Shown here one piece after another: positions 35,890 through 44,987 of a stretch of 64,000 nt of DNA. The DNA lies in NCBI RefSeq assembly GCF_003952465.1, contig NZ_CP034448.1, positions 2,519,001 to 2,583,000 of the forward strand. Reading direction: 5' to 3'. This stretch comes from Mesorhizobium sp. M1B.F.Ca.ET.045.04.1.1. GTDB taxonomy: Bacteria; Pseudomonadota; Alphaproteobacteria; Rhizobiales; Rhizobiaceae. The position numbers were made by a program, and so were the translations under genes. The notes beneath the pieces are model-generated. The model was not told where the DNA came from. It saw nothing but the letters and a program-made list of their open reading frames with translations, and made no database searches. Within the stretch, counting starts at the first letter, position 1, and each line of letters begins with the position of its first letter.

Positions 35890-37404
35890 ATGACGATAGC
35901 GAAGGAAACGGCCTCAATTCTGGAGAAACTGGGCGTTGCCAAGGATGCGCTTTCCGGCGGCGACCTCATCGTGCGCAGCCCGGTGACGGGCGAGCAGATC
36001 GCGGCGCTGAAGTCGATTTCGGCGGCTGATGCCGGCAAGGCCATCGATGCCGCGCACAAGGCCTTCCAGGCCTGGCGGCTGGTGCCGGGGCCGAAGCGCG
36101 GCGAGCTGGTGCGCCTGCTCGGCGAGGAACTGCGCGCGCATAAGGCCGAGCTTGGCCGGCTGGTGTCGATCGAGGTCGGCAAGATCCCGTCCGAGGGCCT
36201 CGGCGAAGTGCAGGAGATGATCGACATCTGCGATTTCGCGGTCGGCCTTTCCCGCCAGCTCTACGGCCTGACCATCGCCACCGAACGTCCCGGACATCGC
36301 ATGATGGAGACCTGGCATCCGCTCGGCGTCGTCGGCGTAATTTCGGCCTTCAACTTCCCGGTCGCTGTGTGGTCGTGGAACGCGGCACTTGCACTCGTCT
36401 GCGGCGACGCGGTGGTGTGGAAGCCGTCGGAAAAGACGCCGCTGACAGCACTTGCCTGCGAGGCGATCTTCAAGCGCGCCGCCAAGCGTTTCGGCGCCGA
36501 CGCGCCGGAAGGCCTGCTGCAGGTGCTGATCGGCGACCGCGCCGCCGGCGAGGTGCTGGTCGACCATCCGAAGGTGCCGCTGGTTTCGGCCACCGGCTCG
36601 ACCCGCATGGGCCGAGAGGTCGGTCCGCGGCTGGCGAAGCGCTTCGCTCGCGCGGTGCTGGAGCTCGGCGGCAACAATGCCGGCATCGTCTGCCCGACCG
36701 CCGATCTCGATATGGCGCTGCGGGCCATCGCCTTCGGCGCCATGGGCACGGCCGGGCAGCGCTGCACGACGCTCAGGCGCCTGTTCGTGCATGAGAGCGT
36801 TTATGACGCGCTGCTGCCGCGCCTGAAGAAGGCATACCAGAGCGTCTCGGTCGGCAATCCGCTGGAGACGTCGGCGCTGGTCGGCCCGCTGATCGACAAG
36901 GCCGCTTTCGACAACATGCAGAAGGCGCTCAAGGAGGCGCAAGCGCATGGCGGCAAGGTCACCGGCGGCGCGCGGTTCGAGAATGGCCACGCGGAAGCCT
37001 ACTATGTGCATCCGGCGCTGGTCGAGATGCCTGCCCAAGTCTCGCCGGTGACGGAAGAGACCTTCGCACCGATCCTCTATGTGATGAAGTACTCCGATTT
37101 CGACGAGGCGCTCGACCTGCACAATGCGGTCGGCGCCGGCCTGTCGTCGTCGATCTTCACGCGTGACCTGCAGGAATCGGAGCGCTTCCTGGGCGTCGAC
37201 GGCTCGGATTGCGGCATCGCCAACGTCAATATCGGCACCTCGGGCGCCGAGATCGGCGGCGCATTCGGCGGCGAGAAGGAGACCGGCGGCGGCCGCGAGA
37301 GCGGCTCGGACGCGTGGAAGGCCTATATGCGCCGGGCCACCAATACGGTGAACTTCTCCAAGGCGCTGCCGTTGGCGCAAGGCGTGTCGTTCGACATCGA
37401 CTGA
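35890..37404 (+). CDS. amaB: Aldehyde dehydrogenase family 7, probable L-aminoadipate-semialdehyde dehydrogenase
   Basis: NAD-dependent enzyme of 504 residues oxidising alpha-aminoadipate semialdehyde in lysine/pipecolate breakdown. Catalytic Cys292 is in GTAGQRCTTLRRLFVHE and Glu258 in LELGGNNAG. The Rossmann segment includes SAFNFPVAVWSWNAALALVC and VWKPSEKTPLTAL. The GQRCTTLRR form and the C-terminal IGGAFGGEKETGGGRESGSD are typical of ALDH7A1/AmaB. The ATG at 35890 has AAAGGGACC upstream; a longer frame from 35752 begins in non-coding sequence. gcdH, another lysine-catabolic gene, is about 11 kb away. The symbol is by family and not proven. Confidence 0.85.
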   Translation: MTIAKETASILEKLGVAKDALSGGDLIVRSPVTGEQIAALKSISAADAGKAIDAAHKAFQAWRLVPGPKRGELVRLLGEELRAHKAELGRLVSIEVGKIPSEGLGEVQEMIDICDFAVGLSRQLYGLTIATERPGHRMMETWHPLGVVGVISAFNFPVAVWSWNAALALVCGDAVVWKPSEKTPLTALACEAIFKRAAKRFGADAPEGLLQVLIGDRAAGEVLVDHPKVPLVSATGSTRMGREVGPRLAKRFARAVLELGGNNAGIVCPTADLDMALRAIAFGAMGTAGQRCTTLRRLFVHESVYDALLPRLKKAYQSVSVGNPLETSALVGPLIDKAAFDNMQKALKEAQAHGGKVTGGARFENGHAEAYYVHPALVEMPAQVSPVTEETFAPILYVMKYSDFDEALDLHNAVGAGLSSSIFTRDLQESERFLGVDGSDCGIANVNIGTSGAEIGGAFGGEKETGGGRESGSDAWKAYMRRATNTVNFSKALPLAQGVSFDID

Positions 37405-37438
37405 AGACGGCAAACGCGGTCTGGGGCGGTCAGCCTCG

Positions 37439-38329
37439 CTATGATGCTGACCTCGCTCCGGCTTGCCGGAAGACCGCGTTCTCCATGCAAGCGGCGAAGG
37501 CCGCGTCGATGATGGCGAGCTTGACCGCCTGCGCCGTCACATACTCGCCGTAGAATTCGTTCGAGATCCACATCACGGAATGCCCACGCTGGCCGAGCCA
37601 GCCGACGCTGCCGAGCGTCTCGGCGTCGCGCAATTTGCGCGCCAGGTGGGTGCGCGACAGCTTCAGCCACCTGGCGAAATCGCCGATCGAGAGGATACCG
37701 GTCGGGATATGCTCCTGGCCAACGTCCTCGAGTTCGACGCCGGCTATCAGCCAGTCCATGACGACGCCGCCATTGTTGAGCCAGGTGAACAGCGAGAAAG
37801 TCTGTTTCGGCTCGCGCACCGGCACGGACGAGACCAGCCCGTCCGCGATCAGCGGCTGCAGCTGCGCAAGCATTTGCGGCCGTGCCTGGAATGTCGCCAG
37901 CCGGTTCGCGCCATCGAGATCGTCAAGCGTTTTGAGATGCATGAGAACCCAACCTGTCAGCTCCACCAATGCCGCGGCCGTTGGTTGCAACGGGCGAATG
38001 CGGCCGTCGTCACTGCCAGGCGCATCGACGATGAAATTGTAGTGCTGCATTTCCTTGATGAAGGCATGGGTGGTGTTGCGGCTGGCCACCGAATGCTGAA
38101 GGGTGACGTCGACGAAACGCGCGGCCGTCAGCTCCTTTCGATAGTCGCTGGGGTCCCTGCGGAAATGCAGGGCAAGACCGATATGGGCCATCAGCCAGCG
38201 CTGCTGGGTGGCAAAGACCGACGACGCCCTCGGGTTCCCTTCATAGGCCCGCAGCATCGCCCGCGCCTGCGCCTGGACGCAAGCACGCAGCGCAGGATGG
38301 CCGGCAATGTCTTCGAAGTTCAGCGCCAT
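37439..38329 (-). CDS. Unrecognised regulator-like protein with C-terminal HTH, paralogue 1
   Basis: A 296-residue soluble protein of no family I recognise. The N-terminal two thirds are helical with conserved blocks SVFATQQRWLMAHIGLALHF and FSLFTWLNNGGVVMDWLI. A helix-turn-helix-like segment follows (SIGDFARWLKLSRTHLARKL, about residues 220-240), then LGQRGHSVMWISNEFYGEYV. It is closely similar along its length to the next upstream gene, which suggests tandem duplication. It is convergent with the aldehyde dehydrogenase. A transcriptional regulator is the best guess, on the HTH-like segment only. Confidence 0.7.
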   Translation of the reverse strand: MALNFEDIAGHPALRACVQAQARAMLRAYEGNPRASSVFATQQRWLMAHIGLALHFRRDPSDYRKELTAARFVDVTLQHSVASRNTTHAFIKEMQHYNFIVDAPGSDDGRIRPLQPTAAALVELTGWVLMHLKTLDDLDGANRLATFQARPQMLAQLQPLIADGLVSSVPVREPKQTFSLFTWLNNGGVVMDWLIAGVELEDVGQEHIPTGILSIGDFARWLKLSRTHLARKLRDAETLGSVGWLGQRGHSVMWISNEFYGEYVTAQAVKLAIIDAAFAACMENAVFRQAGARSAS

Positions 38330-38448
38330 CCCCCCAGAATCCGCGCCAGATATCGCAATGCCCGGATCTGGATAGCAGTTTCGGCCGGCGCCCGCCAGCG
38401 CAACCGCCGGTTTTTACCGGTTGGGCCTGAGTTGCAACCGTGCGGCGC

Positions 38449-39315
38449 TCAGTTTTTCGCCGCCGGAGGGAAACAGGCTTCGAAGGCCGCATCGACGATA
38501 GCGAGCTTGGCTGCCTGGACAGCCATGTATTCGTCGAAGAACTGCCGCGAAACCCACATGACGGAATGCCCGCGCTGGCCGACCCAGCCGATGCTGCCGA
38601 GCGCTTCGGCATCATGAAGCTTGCGCGCCAGATGGGTGCGCGAGAGCTTGAGCCAATGCGCGAATTCGCTGATCGAAATGACGCTGGTCGGTATCTTGTC
38701 GAGGTCGGCGTCCTCCGGATCGATGCCCGACATCAGCCAGTCCATGACGATGCCGCCGTTGTTCAGCCAGATAAACAGCGAGAAGGTTTGTTCGGGCTCC
38801 CGCACCGGATCGGATGCGAGCAGTCCGTCGCAGATCAACGGCTGCAGCTTCGCTAGCATATCGGGTCGCTCGAGGAAGGTTGCCAGCCGGTTCCCGCCAT
38901 CGATGCGATCGAGCGTTCTCAAATGAGCATGGATCCAGCTGGTGAAGGTCTCAATGGTGGCCGCGCTGACCCGCAAGGGGTGGGCGCGGCCGTCGCCACT
39001 CTTCGAAACATATTCGGCGATGTTGTAATGCAGCATTTCCTTGACAAACGCCTCGGCGGTGTTGCGGCTGGCCACTGAATTGCGGCGCACGGCCTCGATG
39101 AAACGCGCCACCGTCATTTCGGTGCGGCGGTCATTGGGGTCGCGCCTGAAATGAAGGGCAAGCCCGACATGGCCGAGCAGCCAACGCTGCTGGGTGGCAA
39201 AGACGGCGGCAAGGCGCGGGCTGGTTTCGTAGACATGAATGAGCGCGCGCGACTGTTCCTGAACATGACGAAGCGCTGCCGGATGACTGGCGATCTCTTC
39301 GGCACTCAGCGGCAT
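38449..39315 (-). CDS. Unrecognised regulator-like protein with C-terminal HTH, paralogue 2
   Basis: A 288-residue protein from an ATG at 39315 (an ATG at 39351 would add 12 residues). It matches paralogue 1 block for block: VFATQQRWLLGHVGLALHFR, FSLFIWLNNGGIVMDWLMSG, ISEFAHWLKLSRTHLARKLH and GQRGHSVMWVSRQFFDEYM. The chosen start aligns with the MALNFEDIAGHPALR start of paralogue 1. The gap between the two genes is about 120 bases. The function is unknown; the HTH-like segment suggests DNA binding. Confidence 0.7.
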   Translation of the reverse strand: MPLSAEEIASHPAALRHVQEQSRALIHVYETSPRLAAVFATQQRWLLGHVGLALHFRRDPNDRRTEMTVARFIEAVRRNSVASRNTAEAFVKEMLHYNIAEYVSKSGDGRAHPLRVSAATIETFTSWIHAHLRTLDRIDGGNRLATFLERPDMLAKLQPLICDGLLASDPVREPEQTFSLFIWLNNGGIVMDWLMSGIDPEDADLDKIPTSVISISEFAHWLKLSRTHLARKLHDAEALGSIGWVGQRGHSVMWVSRQFFDEYMAVQAAKLAIVDAAFEACFPPAAKN

Positions 39316-39605
39316 TCCTGCGGCACTCCATTCGATTCCAAGCAACGGCAAATGAAGATTCCCAGCCTACGACGGTTGTGTCCAGTTGCCTATTGGAACA
39401 ACAGCAGACGTTTTGCCGCGTTCCTCGCTAACCCCTTGCATCGGTTCGGAAAACCCGTTCCAACAATAGTCGGGCCCGCCGCCCGCGTGACACGTCCCTT
39501 TCGCCGCAAGGGCGAGCGGGCGTCCAAGCATGGCCCTTGCAACCCGCGAGCGACGACCTATCGTGGTGGATCGAGGTCCTTCGGCCGAGGCCGCCGAGTG
39601 AAACA

Positions 39606-40439
39606 ATGCCGAGAACGATCCGAACGCTGACCGCCAGCGAGGTGGAAATGCTCGTCGACTGGGCGGCGGGGGAGGGCTGGAATCCAGGCGTTGGCGATGC
39701 CGCCGCTTTTTGGGCGGCCGATCCGGAAGGCTTTGTCGGCGCTTTCGACGACGGCGAAATGGTGGCGGGCGTTTCGGCCGTCGCCTATGGCGCGGGTTTT
39801 GGCTTCATCGGCCTTTACATCTGCCGGCCCGATCGGCGGGGCGAAGGCCACGGCAGGGCGGTCTGGGACGCCGGCATGGCCCGGCTCGGCAACCGCATCA
39901 TCGGTCTCGATGGCGTAGCCGAGCAGCGGGCCAACTACCGCCGCAAGGGGTTCGTGGCCGCCTATGAGACCGTCCGCTACAGCGGGCGCGCCGTTGGGCT
40001 GGCTGGCGCCAGCGACGTCCTGCCCGTGACGGCCGCCAGCCCAGCCGGGATCCTGGCTTACGACCGCCGATGCTTCCCGGCGCCGCGCGAGGCCTTCCTG
40101 CGGGAATGGCTGCAGCCGCCCCGGATCGCGCTGGTGTCCGCCGGTCCGGCCGGCATTGCCGGCTATGGGGTGGCGCGTCGGTGCCGGGAGGGTTTCAAGA
40201 TTGGGCCGCTGTTCGCGGAGGACATGGACATAGCCCTGGCGTTGGTGGCGGGATTGGCGGGCAAGACAGAAGACGAAGCGCTGCATATCGACGTGCCGGC
40301 CACCCAGGTCGAGTTCACCGCAATGCTTCAAGCGGCCGGCATGGTTCCAGGCTTCACCACGACCCGCATGTACAAGGGCGGCAAGCCCGGCAATGCGCCG
40401 TCGAAGGTTTTCGGCATCACGACGCTGGAACTGGGGTGA
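39606..40439 (+). CDS. GNAT family N-acetyltransferase with C-terminal YitH/DUF1248-like domain
   Basis: A 277-residue protein. Residues about 1-130 form a GNAT domain with the acetyl-CoA loop RPDRRGEGHGRAVWDAGMA and ANYRRKGFVAAYETVRYSG. The C-terminal half (GYGVARRCREGFKIGPLFAE, FTAMLQAAGMVPGFTTTRMY) matches the second domain found in YitH-type acetyltransferases. The substrate is unknown. It is divergent from the HTH-like paralogue and starts at an ATG with a weak ribosome site. Confidence 0.82.
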   Translation: MPRTIRTLTASEVEMLVDWAAGEGWNPGVGDAAAFWAADPEGFVGAFDDGEMVAGVSAVAYGAGFGFIGLYICRPDRRGEGHGRAVWDAGMARLGNRIIGLDGVAEQRANYRRKGFVAAYETVRYSGRAVGLAGASDVLPVTAASPAGILAYDRRCFPAPREAFLREWLQPPRIALVSAGPAGIAGYGVARRCREGFKIGPLFAEDMDIALALVAGLAGKTEDEALHIDVPATQVEFTAMLQAAGMVPGFTTTRMYKGGKPGNAPSKVFGITTLELG

Positions 40440-40556
40440 TCGTCGGCCGCAGGGCCAAACCTCTTGGGATCATTGTTTATCCGAAGTGGTCCATGCGACA
40501 TCTCTGCTGGACATGGTTGGCATGTGTTAGCGGCGACGTTTCGTGGAGGTTATCGA

Positions 40557-41327
40557 ATGGCTGGCAGGACGGTCCTGATCGCGGGCGGCGCCGGAGGGAT
40601 GGGTTTCGCGACCGGACTTCGCCTCGCGGCCGACGGTGACCGGATCGCGCTCGCCGACCTTCCCGGCCCGAAACTCGACGAGGCCGTGGCCAGGGTTGCC
40701 GCGACCGACGCGAAGGCGATCGGCTTGTCGCTCGATATCCGCTCGGTTGCCGCCTGCCGCGAAGTGGTGGACAAGGCCCGCGCGTGGGGAGGCGGCCTGG
40801 ACATCCTCGTGAACGCCGCCGGCGTCTGGCTCGAGGGAGCGGCAAGCGAGGTTCGCGAAGAGCAATGGGACCTAGTGCTCGACGTCAATCTGAAAGGCGC
40901 GTTCTTCCTGATCTCGGCTGCGATCCCGTATCTGTCGGCGGCGCAAGGTGTGATCATCAACATCGCCTCCGACGCGGGCATCGTCGGCAACAGCGGCGCG
41001 GCGGTCTATTGCGCCTCCAAGGGCGGGCTGGTGCTTTTGACCAAGGCTCTCGCCCTGGAGCTCGCCCCGCAGGGCATCAGGGTCAACGCCGTCTGCCCCG
41101 GCGACACGGCGACGCCGATGATCGAATATCAGGCGAGGACCTATGGCGGAAATGACCCGGACGGTTACAAGCGGAAGCTTCTGGGGCACTACCCGCAAGG
41201 GGAAAGAGCTCGCTTCATCACCGTGGAAGAGATCGCTTCCTTCATTCACTATCTTTGCCAGCCCGGCGCGGCGCCGATCACCGGGGCCGCGCTTTCGATC
41301 GATTTCGGCATCAGCGCCGGATATTGA
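40557..41327 (+). CDS. Short-chain dehydrogenase/reductase
   Basis: A 256-residue classical SDR: cofactor motif AGGAGGMGFATGL, NAAGVW in place of NNAG, and active site YCASK with an upstream Ser in NIASDAG. A GGAGG site precedes the ATG at 40557. It is followed 36 bases later by another SDR on the same strand. The two may form a pathway pair, but the substrate cannot be read from sequence. Confidence 0.88.
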   Translation: MAGRTVLIAGGAGGMGFATGLRLAADGDRIALADLPGPKLDEAVARVAATDAKAIGLSLDIRSVAACREVVDKARAWGGGLDILVNAAGVWLEGAASEVREEQWDLVLDVNLKGAFFLISAAIPYLSAAQGVIINIASDAGIVGNSGAAVYCASKGGLVLLTKALALELAPQGIRVNAVCPGDTATPMIEYQARTYGGNDPDGYKRKLLGHYPQGERARFITVEEIASFIHYLCQPGAAPITGAALSIDFGISAGY

Positions 41328-41363
41328 ATTGCGTCGGCGTCGGCTTCACCGCCTGGAGGATCC

Positions 41364-42125
41364 ATGACCGTGTTCCGCAAATCCCGCACGGCGCTGGTGA
41401 CCGGCGCGGGCGCCGCCGACGGCATCGGCGTCGCCATCGCGCGTGCGCTCGGCGAAGCCGGGCTTGCGGTCGCGATCACCGCTTCGTCGCAACGCGTCGA
41501 GCAGCGCGCCGAAGAGCTGGGGGCGGACGGGCTCGACGTCCGTGCGGTCGTGGCCGACCTGACGCGTTCGGCGGATGTCGAGCGACTATGCTCGGAGGTC
41601 GGCGCGATCGATATCCTCGTCAACAATGCCGGAATGGGCACGGTGGCCGAGCCGGCGCTGCAGCGGCGATTTCTCGATCTCAGCGAAAGCGACTGGGACC
41701 GGGGCATCGATGTCAGCTTGAAGACCGCGTTCTTGAGCACACGCGGATTTCTGGCCGGCATGGTTCAGCGCGGCCATGGACGCGTGGTGAACATGGCTTC
41801 GGTCACCGGACCCTACGTCTCCAATGAAGGCGAGGCCGCCTATTCCGCCGCCAAGGCGGGCATGGTCGGTCTCACCCACGCGCTTGCCCTCGAGGTCGGC
41901 CGCAGCGGCGTCACGGTCAATGCCGTGGCGCCGGGCTGGATCGCCACCGGCGCTTCAACGCCGGAAGAGCTCGTCGCCGCGCAAAACACGCCGCTTGGCC
42001 GCGCCGGCACACCTGAGGAAGTCGCCGCTGCCGTCAAGTTCCTGGCGTCCGACGGCGCCAGCTACGTCAACGGCGCCGTTCTCGTCGTTGACGGCGGCAA
42101 CATCCTGCAGGAGCGCAAGGGCTGA
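41364..42125 (+). CDS. Short-chain dehydrogenase/reductase
   Basis: A 253-residue classical SDR with cofactor motif TGAGAADGIGVAIA, NNAGMG, Ser in MASVTG and active-site YSAAK. GGAGG lies just upstream. The C-terminal LASDGASYVNGAVLVVDGG is typical of the FabG-like group. It is in line with the preceding SDR and convergent with the MDR oxidoreductase. Confidence 0.88.
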   Translation: MTVFRKSRTALVTGAGAADGIGVAIARALGEAGLAVAITASSQRVEQRAEELGADGLDVRAVVADLTRSADVERLCSEVGAIDILVNNAGMGTVAEPALQRRFLDLSESDWDRGIDVSLKTAFLSTRGFLAGMVQRGHGRVVNMASVTGPYVSNEGEAAYSAAKAGMVGLTHALALEVGRSGVTVNAVAPGWIATGASTPEELVAAQNTPLGRAGTPEEVAAAVKFLASDGASYVNGAVLVVDGGNILQERKG

Positions 42126-42159
42126 GCGCGAAGGTCGAGCCCTCGGCCGCCATCGACGG

Positions 42160-43260
42160 TTATTTGCTCGTGTTCGCTATCGCGTCCGGCACCACCACCA
42201 GCTTGCCGACGAAGTCCTTGGCCATGAAGTCCGTCTGGGCGTGGTGGAAGTCCGACAATTTGTACACGCCGCCGACCAGCGGCCTGATCTTCTTTTCCTC
42301 GATGTAACGCACGATGCGGCGGAAATCCGCCCGCGTCCCTTGGCTCGAGCCGTGGAGCTGCAGCTGCTTGAGGTACATGGTGCGGAGATCGAGTTGCACC
42401 ACAGGCCCGGCAATGGCGCCCGCCGTGGTGTAGCGGCCTTCGGGCCTGAGGATCCGCAGCAGGTCGTTGAAGATCGCGCCGCCGACGAGGTCGGCGACCA
42501 CGTCGATGGGTTGGCCAGCGGTCGCCTCGGCGACGGTGGCCGGCAGATCGGCCACGCCGCGCGTGATCACCTTTTCGGCTCCGATGTCGAGCACCGCCTG
42601 CTCCTTGCCCTTGCCGACGATGGCATAGGGAATGGCGCCGCGCGCCCGTGCCAACTGGACAATGCCGGAGCCGACGCCGCCGGAGGCGCCCGTGACCAGC
42701 ACCCGCTCGCCGGCTTTCAAGCCTGCACGCTCCAGCATCTGCTCGCCGGTCAGGTAGGCGCAACAGAAGGTGGCGAGTTCGACATCGCTGAAGTCGGTGT
42801 CGACGACATGCGCGTTCTCGGCCGGCAGCGCCTGGTATTCGGCATACCCGCCATCGCGGCCGTGGCCCATATAGTCGATGTCCGCAAGCGAATCGTCGTC
42901 GCGGTTGTAAATGGAGAAGTCGACCATGACACGTTCGCCGATGCGGTCGGCCGAAACGCCGTCACCGACGGCGACGATGGTGCCGACCGTGTCGGTGCCC
43001 TGAATGCGCGGGAAGGTCAGCGTGTTGCCCTGCCGGCGCCAGGTCGACACTGCGGCCGCATCTTCCTCGGTGCCATAGGCGCCCTGGCGGACCCAGACGT
43101 CGGTGTTGTTCATGCCGCAGGCGCTGACCTTGACCAGCACCTCGCCGGCAGCCGGCGAGGGCACCTTCACATCGGTGCGGTAGACGAGTTTTTCCAGGCC
43201 GCCATGGCCGGTGAGCTGCACGGCGGCCATCGTGGCGGGGACGGTGGAATGGGACTTCAT
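42160..43260 (-). CDS. Medium-chain dehydrogenase/reductase (alcohol dehydrogenase/quinone reductase type)
   Basis: A 366-residue MDR enzyme. The N-terminal GroES-like part has EVLVKVSACGMNNTDVWVRQ and PRIQGTDTVGTIVAVGDGV. The Rossmann part has VLVTGASGGVGSGIVQLARA. The typical GHE catalytic-zinc motif is replaced by GTD, so it may be zinc-independent or use altered ligands. The frame stays open to 43446 but that extension runs through a repeat element. The ATG at 43260 is chosen. Confidence 0.82.
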   Translation of the reverse strand: MKSHSTVPATMAAVQLTGHGGLEKLVYRTDVKVPSPAAGEVLVKVSACGMNNTDVWVRQGAYGTEEDAAAVSTWRRQGNTLTFPRIQGTDTVGTIVAVGDGVSADRIGERVMVDFSIYNRDDDSLADIDYMGHGRDGGYAEYQALPAENAHVVDTDFSDVELATFCCAYLTGEQMLERAGLKAGERVLVTGASGGVGSGIVQLARARGAIPYAIVGKGKEQAVLDIGAEKVITRGVADLPATVAEATAGQPIDVVADLVGGAIFNDLLRILRPEGRYTTAGAIAGPVVQLDLRTMYLKQLQLHGSSQGTRADFRRIVRYIEEKKIRPLVGGVYKLSDFHHAQTDFMAKDFVGKLVVVPDAIANTSK

Positions 43261-43284
43261 AGATGTTACTTCCAACTGTGCAGG

Positions 43285-43417
43285 TTGGCGCTGCCCCTCA
43301 CCCTTACCCTCTCCCCGTGAAGAACGGGGAGAGGGGGACGCCGGCGCTGGAGCTTGTCCCTTCTCCCCGTTTTTTACGGGGAGAAGGTGCCGGCAGGCGG
43401 ATGAGGGGCAGCGCCAA
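43285..43417. repeat. Inverted intergenic repeat, family A
   Basis: A perfect 16-base terminal inverted repeat, TTGGCGCTGCCCCTCA (43285-43300) and TGAGGGGCAGCGCCAA (43402-43417), encloses two internal palindromes, CTCCCCGTGAAGAACGGGGAG and TTCTCCCCG...CGGGGAGAA. It lies between the MDR gene and the doeD-like gene, both on the minus strand, and could terminate or process their transcripts. Confidence 0.85.
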
Positions 43418-43426
43418 GTGTCGAAA

Positions 43427-44806
43427 TCAGAGAGCTGAGAGCACACTGTTCACGGCATCGGCGGTCTTGGCGACGATCGTGTCGGCCTCCTCGCGCGTCA
43501 GGCAGAGCGGCGGCGCGAAGCCGAGGATATCGCCCTGCGGCATGGCGCGGCCGATGACGCCGCTTGCGGCAAGCGCCGTGGCGATCTGCGGCCCGACCTT
43601 CAGCGAGGCATCGAAGAAGACGCGGTCGTCGCGATCCTTCACGAACTCGACCGCAGCCAGCATGCCGTCGCCGCGCACCTCGCCGACATTTCTGTGGCTG
43701 CCGACGGCCTTGGCGAGCTCGGCGCGGAAATAGGCGCCGGTCTCGCCGGCGTTCCTCACCAGGTCCATCTCGTCGATCAGCTCGAGATTGGCGACACCCG
43801 CGGCAACGCAGATCGGATGCGCCGAATAGGTCCAGCCATGACCGAGCGAGCCGAGCTTGTCGGAACCCTTGACCAGCACCTGCCAGACCTTGTCGGAGAC
43901 GATGACGCCGGAAAGCGGTGCATAGGCCGAGGTCAGGCCCTTGGCGATGGTGATCAGGTCCGGCTTGATGCCGTAATGGTCGGAGCCGAACATGGTGCCG
44001 AGTCGGCCGAAGCCGGTCACCACCTCGTCGGCGATGAGCAGCACGTCGTATTTGTTCAGCACCGCCTGGATCTTCTGCCAATAGCCGGCCGGCGGCGGCA
44101 CGATGCCGCCGGTGCCAAGGATTGGCTCGCCGATGAAGGCCGCGACCGTGTCCGGGCCTTCGGCCAGGATCATCTCCTCGAGCTTGTCGGCGCAATATTG
44201 CGAAAACTGCTCCTCGCTCATCGAGCGGTCGGCGCGGCGGAAATAATAGGGCGCTTCGGTGTGCATGATCGGCGCGCGCGGCAGGTCGAAGGCGTTGTGA
44301 AACAGCTCGAGCCCGGTGAGCGATCCCGTCATCACGCCCGAGCCGTGATAGCCGCGCCAGCGCGAGATGATCTTCTTCTTCTCCGGCCGTCCCAGAACGT
44401 TGTTGTAATACCAGATCAGCTTGATGTTGGTCTCGTTGGCGTCGGAGCCGGAGAGGCCGAAATAGACCCTCGACATGCCCTTCGGCGCGCGGTCGATGAT
44501 CATCTTGGCGAGCGTGATCGAGGCCTCGGTGCCGTGGCCGACGTAAGCATGGTAGTAAGCGAGGTTCTTCGCCTGTTCGGCAATCGCATCGGCGACCTTC
44601 TGGCGGCCATAGCCGACATTGACGCAATAGAGGCCGGCGAAAGCATCGATGCTCTTCTTACCGGTGTTGTCCCAGACGGTGACGCCTTCGCCGCCGGCCA
44701 TGATGCGGGCCGGCGATTCACCACGCGCATGCGTGCCCATATGCGTCGAGGGATGGAAGAAGTGGTCGCGGTCCCAGGCCGAAAGTTCGTTGGATTGTTC
44801 GAGCAT
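43427..44806 (-). CDS. doeD: Class III (omega) aminotransferase, probable L-2,4-diaminobutyrate transaminase
   Basis: PLP-dependent aminotransferase of 459 residues. Features are GDGVTVWDNTGKK-like N-terminal strand, SGSDANETNIKLIWYYNNV, the Asp in LLIADEVVTGFGR and the Schiff-base Lys289 in ITIAKGLTSAYAPLSG. In ectoine breakdown the DoeD/Atf enzyme removes the amino group of 2,4-diaminobutyrate to give aspartate semialdehyde. The assignment rests on the neighbours: a doeC-like dehydrogenase, a doeX-like regulator and the ehu/eut operon. Family members also use putrescine, GABA or beta-alanine, so substrate is inferred. Confidence 0.8.
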   Translation of the reverse strand: MLEQSNELSAWDRDHFFHPSTHMGTHARGESPARIMAGGEGVTVWDNTGKKSIDAFAGLYCVNVGYGRQKVADAIAEQAKNLAYYHAYVGHGTEASITLAKMIIDRAPKGMSRVYFGLSGSDANETNIKLIWYYNNVLGRPEKKKIISRWRGYHGSGVMTGSLTGLELFHNAFDLPRAPIMHTEAPYYFRRADRSMSEEQFSQYCADKLEEMILAEGPDTVAAFIGEPILGTGGIVPPPAGYWQKIQAVLNKYDVLLIADEVVTGFGRLGTMFGSDHYGIKPDLITIAKGLTSAYAPLSGVIVSDKVWQVLVKGSDKLGSLGHGWTYSAHPICVAAGVANLELIDEMDLVRNAGETGAYFRAELAKAVGSHRNVGEVRGDGMLAAVEFVKDRDDRVFFDASLKVGPQIATALAASGVIGRAMPQGDILGFAPPLCLTREEADTIVAKTADAVNSVLSAL

Positions 44807-44881
44807 CTTTTTGACTCCTTAAGAATGATCGCCTTGGCGCGGTCCAAAGGTGTGTCGAGATTCAGGTTAGGCCGAGCCGAA

Positions 44882-44955
44882 AATGGTGGCTTCCGAGAAC
44901 CGGAGCGGAGCGTACTGAAGTACGTGAGCACCGGAAGCACAGGAAGCCGCCGTTT
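44882..44955. repeat. Intergenic palindromic repeat (CGTAC-TGAA-GTACG core)
   Basis: Outer arms AAATGGTGGCTTCC (44882-44895) and GGAAGCCGCCGTTT (44943-44956) pair with two mismatches. The centre is a CGTAC/GTACG hairpin near 44912-44925. It lies in the 181-base gap between the doeD- and doeC-like genes. I recall similar elements in rhizobial genomes. Confidence 0.6.
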
Positions 44956-44987
44956 GCAGGCCGGCATCACCCGAATATCGGCACACC

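Noticed and set aside
43211..43438. A 75-codon plus-strand frame before the doeD-like gene
   Set aside because: It translates the family A repeat and overlaps the MDR gene start. It is not a gene.
43261..43446. An N-terminal extension of the MDR oxidoreductase
   Set aside because: The added 62 codons are a translated repeat element, so the ATG at 43260 is used.
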